Positions 10,628-23,500 of a stretch of 64,000 bases of DNA are shown piece after piece (positions within the stretch are counted from its first letter, which is position 1; each line of letters begins with the position of its first letter). Both the position numbers and the translations under genes were made by a program. The DNA is from Amphiura filiformis (Eukaryota > Echinodermata > Ophiuroidea > Amphilepidida > Amphiuridae), in assembly GCF_039555335.1 (NCBI RefSeq), contig NC_092628.1, forward strand, positions 59,011,547 through 59,075,546. The letters run 5' to 3'. Under the pieces are notes generated by a model. The model did no database searches, was not told where the DNA came from, and saw only the letters and a program-made list of their open reading frames with translations.

Positions 10628-11652
10628 GGGTAGGACTACCAATTATCGGACAATGCCAGTTATCGGACGATTACATGGTTTGGACCATGTGGAGTTGTTT
10701 CTTCAAGTCAACATGAATTTATATCGCATCAAATGAAAGACCAGATACTTACTGCATTTAAATGGCTGCCTTGCAGCTGGTTCCGTTATTATTATTTACG
10801 CAAATACGAGCGTGAATGGACTGAGTATGCCTCTTTATTATTAAAAACATGTTACTTATGAGGTAGCGTAATTTGGCATGACCAATTTGTGTGGGTCTTG
10901 AGCTTTTCATAATTTACTAAAACTGATATATTTTTATTATTATGTTTGTAAAACTGTGTAGGTTCTGCAGCAACATCTGACATGACCGGTTGCTAACAAC
11001 GCTTCGGCTGAATGAAGTGTCCGATAATTGGCTTGTAAAATCTGCGCATGCCCAATTACCGGACACCCTCTGGCCTTCATATATAAACAGTTGCCAGCCA
11101 GCCGGCGCTGTATGTCAATTAACATGTTGCACTTTGTTAGGTGTATTTTAGCTTATTTTAGCTTAGTTGAGAACGCAAATAGGGTTTGATGTTAAGTTTA
11201 AGTTATATTATAATGTTATGATTAAAATAGTTGATGCGCCTACAATGTATAGGCCTACATTGTACCTAAATGTGGTTTGCGGTGGGGAAAATGCCAACGT
11301 GAAGTATCAGACAATGTCCAAATATAACCCACAATCATGAAGGAATAGACACAAACTTAACTGCATTTGGTTGAGTTGAAAAAATAGATGTGTGCCGTTA
11401 GTTTTGCGGGTGTCCGGTAACTGGCTGCGTAGTGTCCGATAACTGGCATAGGCGTCCGATAACTGGCAAGATGCCTCAATGTGGTTTTCAATCCATATAT
11501 CTATAATGGCTTGTCTCATCAATTCAAATTTTATGTTACATTTAGGGCTGTCTTTGGTCATTACGTGGATGTTCTATAGTTGGGAAAATATTCTTCAGTT
11601 TTTTAAATATTGAGCAAATTGCTTAAGTGTCCGATAATTGGTAGTCCTACCC
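10628..11652. mobile_element. 1025-bp TIR element with clustered internal repeats
   Basis: The outer ends are perfect inverted repeats of at least 24 bp beginning GGGTAGGACTACCAATTATC, flanked on both sides by TATA (10624-10627, 11653-11656). The motif TGTCCGATAAYTGGC or its complement recurs many times: near both ends, around 11015-11065, and three times at 11400-11470. No transposase ORF is visible. TA-type (mariner/pogo-like) targeting is possible but unproven. Confidence 0.8.
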
Positions 11653-12306
11653 TATATGCTGCTTGCTGTAATAGGTGTAAGAACATTGATTCAGTCCAGA
11701 CTACTCTCAGTTAGGAAGTACGTACTTCAGTTTTGTTTGGGGTCAAGTCAAGAAGTGGACCCAAACTTATTTGAAATATAAATTATAATGACCCTTTTTA
11801 TACCAAATTCATTACCCATATTTATACCGGGGCACATCGAAAAATTTTGGTGGGTACATCACTACATGTATGCTTTTGGAGCTGTGAACAACTTGAAGTA
11901 AAATCAAATCAAGGGTCTTTCTTGACTTTCTGGTTGAAAATCGCCTGAAAAAACCTTGCAGAGCTGAAATGATCAAAATCAAGGGTCTTTCGGAGCTCTA
12001 TTTTGGTCAAATATAGGGGGTCTTTCGGAGCTGCGAAATCAAAAAAGGTCATTTGTGTTGAGTGCCCTTTCCTCCCCCCTGGGTTTAAACTAACCTTGGC
12101 AATGACCCATACTTATTACCATCATTAAGAATCAACAAGTGCAGACTACCCCTGTCCCCCGGGAGACTACCGGTAGTATCGGGCCATCATGATAATAACG
12201 TGAACACACACATTACCAACCACATCAAAGCAACACTGATAATTATACCACTTATTAATTATAATGTGAAAACAAAGGGGTCATTTATACCAGTGTGAAA
12301 AAAAAA

Positions 12307-12498
12307 AGTACTACTACCTGTTCAATTAGCTTAGATTCTTGTATTTTTAAGATATTTGAAAAAAATAAAAAAATTGGTCAAAGTCATGGGTCTAAGGCTG
12401 TGCTAACACTTTTCTTTGATGACTTTGACCACAATGTTTTATTTTTTCAAATATCTTAAAAATGCAAGAATCTAAGCTAATTGAACAGACAGTAGTCT
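12307..12498. repeat. foldback sequence with arms of about 85 bp
   Basis: The left arm starts CTGTTCAATTAGCTTAGATT and the right arm ends as its complement. Arms include AAGATATTTGAAAAAAATAAA and GGTCAAAGTCAT and are separated by about 25 bases. It has no ORF. Confidence 0.75.
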
Positions 12499-12510
12499 AG
12501 AGTCTTGAGT

Positions 12511-13100
12511 CCTACTCCGGAAAAATACAGAACTAATTTTTTTGAATAAAAAAAATATTATCCTGTTTTGCTAAATGAAACATAGCTAAATCCTAATCCT
12601 TTAGTTAGTCCTACATGTATAACTAGTGATAAAAGTCAAATTTTAATATTTAGCCAATTTTTAAGGACCAAAAACATGCGTTTTTCAGAGTGTTTTTCGT
12701 ATGCTGTGACAATCAAGCCCAAAGATTTGTACTACAGTGTAAGACTATCAGATGCATTCTAAATTTTGGAAAAGGCATGTTTCATTCTTATAACCAACCA
12801 TTTAATTAAAGTACGGTTAAAACACAAAAAAGTGAAAATTAGAGCAAAAGCTCGGCATAATACTCAAGATTTTGAATCTGTGATTTTTGTGACTCGATTG
12901 TCAGAAAACATGCCGAAAATGCATGTTTTTGCCTCATTTTTCAAGAAATTAGTATGTAATAGTGAACTTTTTTTTTTTATCTCCAGTTACGGTAGGACTA
13001 AATGAATGATTAGGATTGAGCTGTTTCATTTGGCAGAACTTGATAATATTTTTTAATCCCAAAAAATTAGTGCTTTATTTTTCTGGAATGGGGAGTAGTA
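12511..13100. repeat. inverted-repeat element with arms of about 90 bp
   Basis: The left end (CCTACTCCGGAAAAATACAG) and right end (CTTTATTTTTCTGGAATGGG) are diverged inverted copies. Similarity continues through AAATATTATC, then GCTAAATGAAACATAGCTAAAT, and then ATCCTAATC. The interior has no gene. Confidence 0.6.
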
Positions 13101-14490
13101 ATATCATGTCTTTATGACTATATTTCTTTTCAATTGCAGGTACAGTACATAGAATGGGGGACATTGAGGCAGAGCTGAGTGAGGGCATACAAAAATGTAC
13201 AACAATCATGCCCTCAATTCCGCCAGTGAACCCCACCATTCAGTGATTGTATTTTAAAATTGAATTTGGTTTTGAGTAAATATTGATGTGCATTAAGGAA
13301 TACAAAACAGCATTTACTTTCCTCTGGGACTTTCCTAAGCCTACCTCGGTTCATCCTGTGGTCACAGTTTTTTTTAACACAAGGGCACCCGTGTGTGTTT
13401 TTGAGCATATTGTACTGCATAATTTTATAATTTTTATACAGCGATTGTCTGAAAGCATCCAGGCATTAACGATATTTGTTATAAATGCATTTAAATGTAT
13501 GAACTGTTGTTTACTCCAGGGGAGGGGGTACTTGGATTTTGGCTGGGTACCCATGATCGATCCAAAAAAAGCGAGATTAGTGATAGCGATAGGGACTCCC
13601 ACTGGGGTATCAAATCTGTAATCACTTTCCTGCTACAGGTATCCCCAGCATAAAAATCTGGGTAAAATCAGGGTCTATATTAACCAAATTGGAAATATAT
13701 AATATGTTATGAAAATGAAATAGGAGATCCAGGGTTCCTGGAGGCAAACCCTACCAGGGCAAGATTTCAGTAAAAATATACCCTTAGCGGGTCAACCAGA
13801 TTTCTATAAAAATATAGGACTAGTTTTAGGTGAAAGTATACTCCAACTGAAACTAGATTTATACTATAGCCATGAAATCCAAGAGTTCTTATTCTCTCTC
13901 TAGAGACTGACTTTAAACTTAAGTCTGCAAACATCCAAAATTGGGTAAGTTGTTCAGATACATGTACATTGTAGTACCGTACATGACATTTCGTCTTTCA
14001 TATTCCACTATTGTCAACTTTCATTACATTTTCATGTGTAGAGCTTGTAGTTCAATTAGGGTTGGCACTAACCTGCAGTCTATGCAGTACCAGGGTTGGC
14101 ATTAACCTGCGGTCTATGCAGTTCCACCAATTTTAACCACTTGGAACCCCAAATTCAATTTCCCATACCAGCGTTGGAAATAGCTGGTATCGCATTTATG
14201 TAACAAAATGCTACATAATTTTAAATCAATTTGCTACACAATTTTGGAGTTAAGTAGCATTTTTATGCCATAGACTTACACACTGAAGTATGTGAATGTA
14301 CCATGAGAAAAGTAATGAAAGCACATTTTGTTACGCATAAAAAAATGCTTAATTCCAACACTGACATCCCATACATGTACATGTTACAGAACTTGTAAAT
14401 GTAAAATGAGTCTGTGGAACCCCAATCTGCATGGACCCAAGTTTTGTCCAAGTTGCAGGAATCATTGATTTTGAAAATTTAATCTTCTGT
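13101..14490. other. intergenic stretch, no gene recognised
   Basis: Two overlapping short frames (13283-13621 on plus, 13351-13602 on minus) show no family features. A short duplicated phrase, AGGGTTGGCA with ATTAACCTGC, occurs at about 14056-14120. The segment ends upstream of the first coding exon of the thioesterase gene. Confidence 0.5.
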
Positions 14491-14535
14491 TAATTATTCC
14501 GTACTATTACATTGCCAGCTATTCTCGTACGCACC

Positions 14536-17500
14536 ATGTCTTCCTCAGCCAGAGCTACTGCCACGTCATGTGTCTCTCTCCAAGCATCTCCTAATACCTC
14601 CTTGATGGATGAGATTGTCACCATTGAAGTAGCTGGGCTGATGCCTGGACAACCAGTTACATTGAATACGTACTTTGACAACGAGGATAAACAATTTGAA
14701 ACTTATGCCCATTATACAAGTGATGAAAATGGAACAGTGAACACAACCAATCATGCTTCACAAGGTGGAAACTTTATAGGTGAGTTAAATCAATAACATT
14801 ATCTTTTAGATCATGAGTTTGGTTGGTTTTAAGTTAAAAACCTGGGTGCTAACTTGCGAAAATACACATAGCAGTTTTTAAGGCATCCAACACCAATGAT
14901 GCATCCACATGTAGGATGTTGTTCGAAACTGTCATTCTTTAGAAAATGCACAAACAGGTTTGAACTAGGGGGAGGATTGCCATAGGCGATGTTGACATTA
15001 TGACAACAATAGGCATACATGTATATGCTAACAAAAGAAATTGGAAGGTTATCATTCACACTATATACATTGTATATGTGTAACAATTGAATAACAAACT
15101 GTCCTTTATGAAAAATGCCTTCATAGTGTCAATGTTTGGATTTGAATTATAAGAAAAATGTCTAAAAGTTACCACTAAACCAACATAAATTTATGGCCCT
15201 CTAAATCTCTAGAGACGACCACTTTCACCACCAATATTTTGGAAATTCATATTCTCAAATCTTACTTAAGTTCACCTCCAGGAAATTCTGGTGAACAGTT
15301 CATAAGGATAGCAAATGGATAATCAACACCTTTGTATACCGCCAATTAAGCAGGGGTTACTTACTTGTCAGGCACAGCTAAAATGCATTTGTACCTTACA
15401 GGCCTGCACACTTTTTAAAAGATGTATCTTACTGATTTTTAAATTTTCAACTTATGTTCATATAATATTTTTCACTTTCTGTCTTCCTGTCAACAGGTAT
15501 TGAGCCAATGGGTATGTTCTGGAGTATGGTAGCATGTCCAGGCGTTAGACACGGCACGAGATACATGAAGCGTGATATTTCCAAACCATTAGTAATTGAT
15601 ATATCTGTGCATGATGGACACCTGAGCCAAGATGATGTAAGGGTTGATAAGTCCCCTATGGCTGCTACATCTGTTGGGAGATGGTACAAGGGGAATAATG
15701 TTGAATTAATCAAAGTGGAAGGAGGAAAATATAACTTGCAAGGCACTTTAGTTAAACCAAAAGGTATACTTGCAGTACCGGTACTTGAATCATATGAGCA
15801 CATGTATTTTCATAAATGTTGATCAAAGGGGTGGGGTAGAACACAACACATCACTTGTAAAACCAGGAACCATTGTAACTTTAAGATCATTAAAGTCTAG
15901 GTGACACCATTGATGGTTGACAACCTGAAAACAAAATTTACCGAATAGGACGTCTTTGGAGGCAAATAACCTCAAATTGGCAGACTTAACAAAAAGTTTT
16001 GGTCTTTGGGTGGACTTATTTCTAAATAGGCAACAACCAACAAATGGTGTTCAATGGAGTTAGTTTGTTTGTTTTTTCTCTATAAAAAGGCATGGCAAAA
16101 GAAAGAACCCCATAAAAATTATAAATATAGATCAAATGTGTAGGCCCTACTCAGAACTGTTTGGAAACATAGCTGTTAGTTCAAGAATTAGCACTCATAA
16201 ATCCAGTTTGAGAAATGAGCTTTATATTATTTAAAAATGGGCACCCCTAGTGAACAGGCTTGTGTTCAGGGTAGTGGCTGATCCTACTTGTCCTGCTTCC
16301 AGCTGTTGTTACCCAGTCACTCTAACTCTCTATATTTTAGAAGCTACTATTGGTACATGTAATTTGAATATTGAGAAAAATGTTAATAAATCTGATCTCT
16401 ATATTCCCTTTTGTTTTTCTCTTCAAGGTCCAGGACCATTTCCAGCTGTTGTAGATATGTTTGGTGGGGTATTACCGGGTTGCAATGAAATAAGAGCAGC
16501 TCTTTTAGCAAGTCATGGCTTTGCAGCACTTTCTCTGGGATATTTCTGGGAAACTGAGGAAGTCTCATCGATGATTGCAGTAGAACAACTTCAGATGGAA
16601 TATTTTGAAGTATGTAAACAATTTCAAGTAACTGAAAACTTTGTCCATTCTTTGCTTTTATGAAATGAAATCTGGTTTCGCCAATTGTCGTTTGACAAAA
16701 CTTTTTCAATAAGAAGGGAACACTCCATATGCAGCCCTAGTTTTGTTAGTGATGGAGAGTGTTATAAATGTTGATTATATTTCTCATTTGTTCTTCAAAA
16801 CATTATATTACTTTGACCTTTTCAAGTTCCATTAGAGATGGAGAAGGTTAGGACCAGCATGTAATGAAACCAATCATTCATGTTTATGGGATTATACATT
16901 AGTTAACAGATTTTCCCCAACTCACGATTATCCTTCATTGAGTTATCAGACTTTCTCCTGCTTTTGAGGGAACGGTGGCTCAGTGGTTACGGCCTTGGAC
17001 TCATAATCTGAGAGCTTGCTCGACGTGCGTGGGTTCGATTCCCCGTCCCACCACCGTGTTGCGCCCTTGGGCAAAGCGCTTTGCCTCGCTTGCCTCACCC
17101 CACCCAGGTGCAATGGGAAGCTGTTAGGGGTATTCACAGTCGTTGTACTGATGGACCCTGCGCCACTTGTAGGCTGCAAACGTGGTTCCGACATATTCTA
17201 ATGACGGCGGAATAAATGTAAAGCGCTTAGAGGCTGTTTACGGCATAAAGCGCTATATAAATGTCTACATTTATTTTTTTTATTTATTTTGTTTCCTCAG
17301 TTTAAGGTTTATATATTTCCCTAAACATTAGTATTACAATGTACAAATGTTTTCATTCTGTTCAGTGTAAAAAGCATAAATTTGCTACATGTAATAGCTT
17401 TGGGTCTCCAGAGACCTGGGGGACTCATGTTTGGTTTGGGTAGAGATGTGTCACCGAGAATTTGTGGACCCATCCATATATACCAGTTTGTCAAGAAATT

Positions 17501-20500
17501 TGGACCCATCGCTATACCAAAAGTCAAATTTTTAGACAAAATTTAATGTAAATTCGTCGGCTGTATTCCATAGTGCCGTATAGTGATTTTTGGTCATTTT
17601 TTTGAAAATTGGCACATATGTTTTTAATGATGTTCTCTTTCATTTTTTCTAAGTCTCATCAGTCATAATTAGCTAATTAATTAGTAATTAATTAATTAAA
17701 TGTGGCGTATAGTTACAAAGTGACATTTTTGTATTCCATAGTGGCGTATCGACCATACGCCACTTTTTATACACATTTTATAATTATGAAATATCGGCAA
17801 AAATGAAAAACATCGTATGTCATAGTGGCGTGCACGATATCGGACCTATACGCCACTATGGAATACAAACAAACTAAAAGTAACGCCATAGGGATTACAC
17901 GGCGACCGAGGTGGCGTCACGGTTAACGTAAGGTTAGGGTATAGCGTTTTGTTCGTTTTCCATAGTGACGTATAGTTTTATTGTCAGTTTGCCAGCAATA
18001 GTATGTATTTATTTCTTTTGAAATATATATAACAATAAAATCTATTTAGTTTACTACAGAAATTTCACATCATTTACAAAATATAATGAATGTCTGATTT
18101 ACACAACTCGATTTTAAATCGGCATTTCTTCAAACCCGATTTTCTCGAAAAGTTGTTTATTCGCGGCGTCCCACTATACGCCACTATGGAATACGGACGA
18201 CGAATTGCCCAAATTTTAGGCAAATTTCAACAATTTCGGCTACAGTTTCAGGAAATATTTTGGAAAAATGTCCCATCTATATACCAAATTTATAGGCTTA
18301 GAAAAATGGGTCATTGATACCAAATGGATAAAAATAAGACACATGTTTGCAATACACCCCTGTATGGTCATTTGTACAGAGTCCCCCCCCCCCCGGGTTC
18401 AAAGGATGGTATTAAACATATTCTGTTGTTAATCCTCAGGAAGCTGTAGATTGGTTAAATAGTCAACCTTATATCCAGCCTGGTGGTATTGGTACAGTGG
18501 GAGTATGTAAGGGAGGTGAAATGGCAACTGCAATGGCTATACACTTTCCTGACAAGGTATGTTTGCCTATTGCATACTTATAAGAAGGAAAAAAAACTTT
18601 GTGTAGCTTGCAGGCAAATATTTTTGTGGCCTGGAAAGTGAGGGTGTGAGGGAGATAAATGTTAACTACAGCTGCAATATAGCTATATGCATTTTCTGAA
18701 TATGAAGAGCTTGGTTCCAAACCATGTTAAGTCCACAAACGCATGTTTCTGATTTACCTGTGTGACATTGCAATGGGTTTTGATGCTATAGATAGAGTAA
18801 TTTCAGTTGGATGCACCATTACAAAGAAAATAGTGGATGGATGCACAGTAACAATACTGTGTAAGGCCTTTGGTTCCCAAATGAGAACAATAGTCTGCAT
18901 ATTGTTAAGTAGCATTGTTGTGGTAAATTGTTTGTTGATGGTACAACTCATTGTTGTTAATGTCAAACTTGTAATTGTGATTGTATCACACAAGTAAATG
19001 AGAAACATGTGGTCATGGACTCACATCTACATGTAACATGGTTTGGAAATTAGCTCTTCATATATATACTCGATATGGGTGTGCACATATGCACAAACAC
19101 ACCCTCATTAAATTTAAATAACAATAGAAAGGAATTGTGGAATAATGTGATGAACTGATGATGAATCATTCAGTTGACGATTGTGGGTTCCTTCAGTCTA
19201 TCATTACTCGCAATGTGGAAAGGGTAGGTCACTATATATAGTATAATATAATTATTATTATATGAAAATTTCAAACCCACCCCTGGAATTACTTTTTCTG
19301 TCAGGATTGTTCCTTCTGCAAAATGATTTAAAAAACCTTTTGAATCAACTCAATCGGACAATCCGTTGCGAAGATACAGTCTTTTAAAGATTCACAAAAT
19401 TGGCCATTTTTACCCCATTTTTAGGAAAATCCTGATTTTGTCATAAATTTGCATATTCATGAAGCGATAATTGTGGGAATAAAGCCAAAGAAGGCATGAG
19501 ATGTATTGTTTTTGTTTATTTAATGTTCATTTATGGAAATATTAAAAATCCAGGGTCATAATTGCTATATTTGCTTCTTTACAACATTTTTAAAATGGCT
19601 GAAATCACAAAAATAACTCTTTTGCCAGGTCTTTTAAGGTAAATATGTGTGGTTTTCACCATTGAGGGCGCTATTATGTGCCAATTATGACCTTCAAAGG
19701 CCTGTATTTCCTAAACTACACAACCAAATTGTCTGATTTTTTTACATTTTTTTGCTCTGAGGGTCTAGATTGTAAAACTGAATATAGCATAATTGTACAT
19801 CTTTGGGAAAATAGTTTTATTTGATGACAAAAATTTATTTTGTGCGTAACGTTTTTATGCGTGACCGTACAAAAATGCTATATTCACCTTCATTACTGAA
19901 AGCAGAAAATTTTCTATCTAATTAGGTAGTCGGGTTTGCACAGAAGTTACTAGGAGACAAATTATATGGAATTCAAAATGCCCAAAAGTTTTCCAACTGC
20001 TGCAGAATCTGTTACAATTTCCACCATACATTTGTGTGTGTAGGCAGGGGTACACACAATAGCTAGCATTGTGGCCACCCTAATAGTATTCATGTGTTAT
20101 AATACAAAGGTACAAAATTTATTTTGAACATTCTCAATTTCTAAATGCAAATAGTGCACAAACTATTTAATTCTATAGTAAATCAATAATACTTGTTTAC
20201 ATAGTAAACCCATGGTCCCGACAGTGCTGGTATGAACTCCCACCCTTCTGACACACTTTTCTTATTACAAATCTGATTATTAATCATCAAACCGTGGACA
20301 TAATGTTATACCCATAACCATGATTACCATAAGGAGGGGACATTATAAGCTTCATTATTTCTAAAGGAAAGTAGCACTCTTTGCAAAAGTTCTTGTAAGC
20401 GAGGTCATCCATTGTCTTGGTGTTATGAATACATGCTCATAAAATATGGCTGTAAAGTCCATGGTTCAGTCCCAATTGCAGATTATTTTTAATGTATGGC

Positions 20501-23500
20501 ATCACATGTCACATGATTTCTCTCTTTTTTTGTCACTAGATAAGAGCTACAATTGGGATATCCACATGTGGATCATTTACATTGTGCCCTACTACATACA
20601 AGGGTAAAACATATCCATATGCACAGTAAGTTGATATTATTGTTTGTGTTCAGGCTTTTACTTTTAAGAAAGGAGCATGAAGTCATCAGAACTCATATAC
20701 TCAGTCAAAAACATGTTGAAATGAATCTATTATACACGTAATGTACCCAGTGTACTCCATTGCTTATGTGTATATGTGCTGACATTATTAAATTTAACTG
20801 AAATAATAATTATATGGACTTGTTTTGCCATGCACTAGACAAAAACTTTGATATTACGGTGCATTCTTCGCAATTAGCATGCAATGCACTGTACCATTAC
20901 ACTGCAGGTACAACAACTACATGCACAAACCTTTGTGGTACTCACATTGATATGGCAATTATTGTTCCATTGTGGCAATATACCTCCAGAGGTACACAGA
21001 TGGTGTATGGGGGTATTTTTCCCCAAAATATTTTTCTTGCCCCCTCCTCCACTTTTGAGGCAAAACCCCCCAAATTATGTAAATTTCCACTTTTTATGCG
21101 ACAATTTTGCCCCCTGAAATTCACTTAGCCCCCCCAAAAAAAAAATTCTGGTGCCACCACTGTACATATCATATATAAACATCAAAAAACATGGTAGCTT
21201 TGTAATGCACTTCTGTATGAAAACCATAGAAATATTTAAGTGCATTGAAAGAGAAACCATTCTTTTTATGTATTCAGGGGTCTATTTCACTAAACTTTTA
21301 CCCTTTCGTAACTCAGGTAACCGTTCGTAATGTTACGAATACCCAATACTAGACGTAACTTTACGAAGGGTTCCTGTAGTAAATTCCTATTACTTACGAA
21401 GGGTACCATTCGTAAGTATGCTTAGTGAAATGGAACTTACGACTCGTCGTAAGTTACGAATGATTTTGAGACTTACGAAGCTTCGTAATCGTAAAGTTTA
21501 GTGAAATGGACCCCAGACCTTGTAAAAATTATGCAAGAAAATGCACAGTTTATATTTGAAAATTTCACATTATACCAACCTTAAACTAATTCTCTTCTTC
21601 TATCTGTGTATGTGAGAAGTGCTGTATTTGGTGACACTTTACCCAAATTAACCAAGAAGAAACACTTGTAAGTTGCAATCAAAACTACTTGTGGCAAATA
21701 TTTCATTATAGAATTTCATAATTGGTGTTATATCACCATTTATTGCATTTTCACATTTTTTTAGAAAAGTAGTTTGTGGGCAAACCCAGCAATCTGGTTC
21801 AAAAACATTTCAAGTCCCACGATTGTTTACTACTTCACTGTATGACACATTTGTTTCCAAATCATAACTACAGCTTCTTGTACTGACCATTGGGTCACAT
21901 TCACTTATTTCAAAGCAGAGTCATTTGATTTATTGAGAGTGCAAAACTGCAAATGCCATTTTTTTCTTCAACTTTCAATGGGATTTCAACATTTTTTAAA
22001 ATTTTCCCCCGCTCCCCGTGCCAAAATGCTACACCACTGGTGACATTCAGCATTTGCAGGCAAGATTTTCATAATTTTTTCCATTTCATAATTTGTTCCA
22101 TATGTCAGGAATGATATCATAATTATACTGAAAGTTTTCCACCATTGAAAGTAACATCCCATTATGTTTAAATATACATTATGTGCCCTTCATATTCATT
22201 GATACACCCTGTATGCATAATAACGTATGATTTTACATACATTTGTACACCTACAAACTTTACTGGAGTTACTGCTTACTGGGTATTTTGGTGAACCTGT
22301 TTCTAGATTTTGTACGCATACATAGACATGTAGTACTTACTCACACATGAAATTACTTTTACTTTCTGAATGCAATGAATAATAGTAATACCATGACATA
22401 CATTTTTATAGCTTACAATACATGTATATAATATGTAAGATCAAATCATTGAGGTCAGATATCACCATTAGACCATTTCCTTTACAGCTTTATTGCTATG
22501 CACATATGTGACATAATCAAGGGGAAGGAGTCACATGTCTGCAATTTTCAATTAGGAAGTTTCTGGCAGTTTATGAATGCTACATTTTGATGCAAACCCC
22601 ATCAAAATCGGACATATGGTTACCGAGTTATGAGAAATTTATCAATGGCTGAAAACAAAAGAATTTGAACACTGTTTTGCCAATATCTCGAAAACAATTT
22701 TAGTGACATCTGACTCATTCCTCTTGATCATGTCACATATATACACAAATAATGTTTTGCAGCAATTTAAATTTGCTCTAATTTTGAAAGGTATGTACCC
22801 CGGGGATGTGCCATAATAGTCAAATCTTTAACCAAGATTGTTGTTAAGTTTGTTTCATGTTGTGGTACGTGTACCTTCATTAGTAATTAGTTAAAGTGTT
22901 TAAGAAAGGGGGAATAATTCATTAATAATGTGCTTATTGACTTTTGGAAGTCCCTATTAAGTGCTGTAAAACTCATTGCCTTATTTCTCAGAATTTCATA
23001 ATTCATGCTACTCATGGTTAATTTTACATCTAATCTCATTACATGGGCGGGTTGTCATGGAAAATTATTGACCAAACTTGAGGTGCACCAAAGTATAGAC
23101 AACACTTTCAGGTTAACATTCTACATCTATACTCTCTCATCTCTTTGAATTGTCATTGCAGATTGTCTCCACCAGATGAGGTTTCTGAAGAGCATACTGG
23201 ATTCTCGAAGGATGGCCATATTTGCCTCAAAGATTTCTTCCCAACTGCAGATGATAATTTTCAAGAGGTATGCTAGATTACTGTTCTTGTCCTGCTGCTT
23301 TTTTAATTGATACATTTTTATCTTTATCACGTATTGAATAAGAATATGGAATAAATCACAAATATGTAGAGGGGACTAGATCACGATGAAGGTTATCTTC
23401 CTTATGTTAGCAACAGTGTTTAGTGTCGAGAATACAGGAAAATATGAGTGTGTAAATAAACATGACATTCTGTCACACAATCTGCACATTCTACTTCTTA

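Noticed and set aside
16946-17201. Frames on both strands over 17 kb
   Set aside because: They lie on the tRNA-derived SINE and use no coding features.
21618-21670. Possible extra exon of the thioesterase gene (SAVFGDTLPKL-like reading)
   Set aside because: The exons at 20540-20625 and 23162-23267 join in phase and read through the conserved region without it; adding it would break the alignment with the family.
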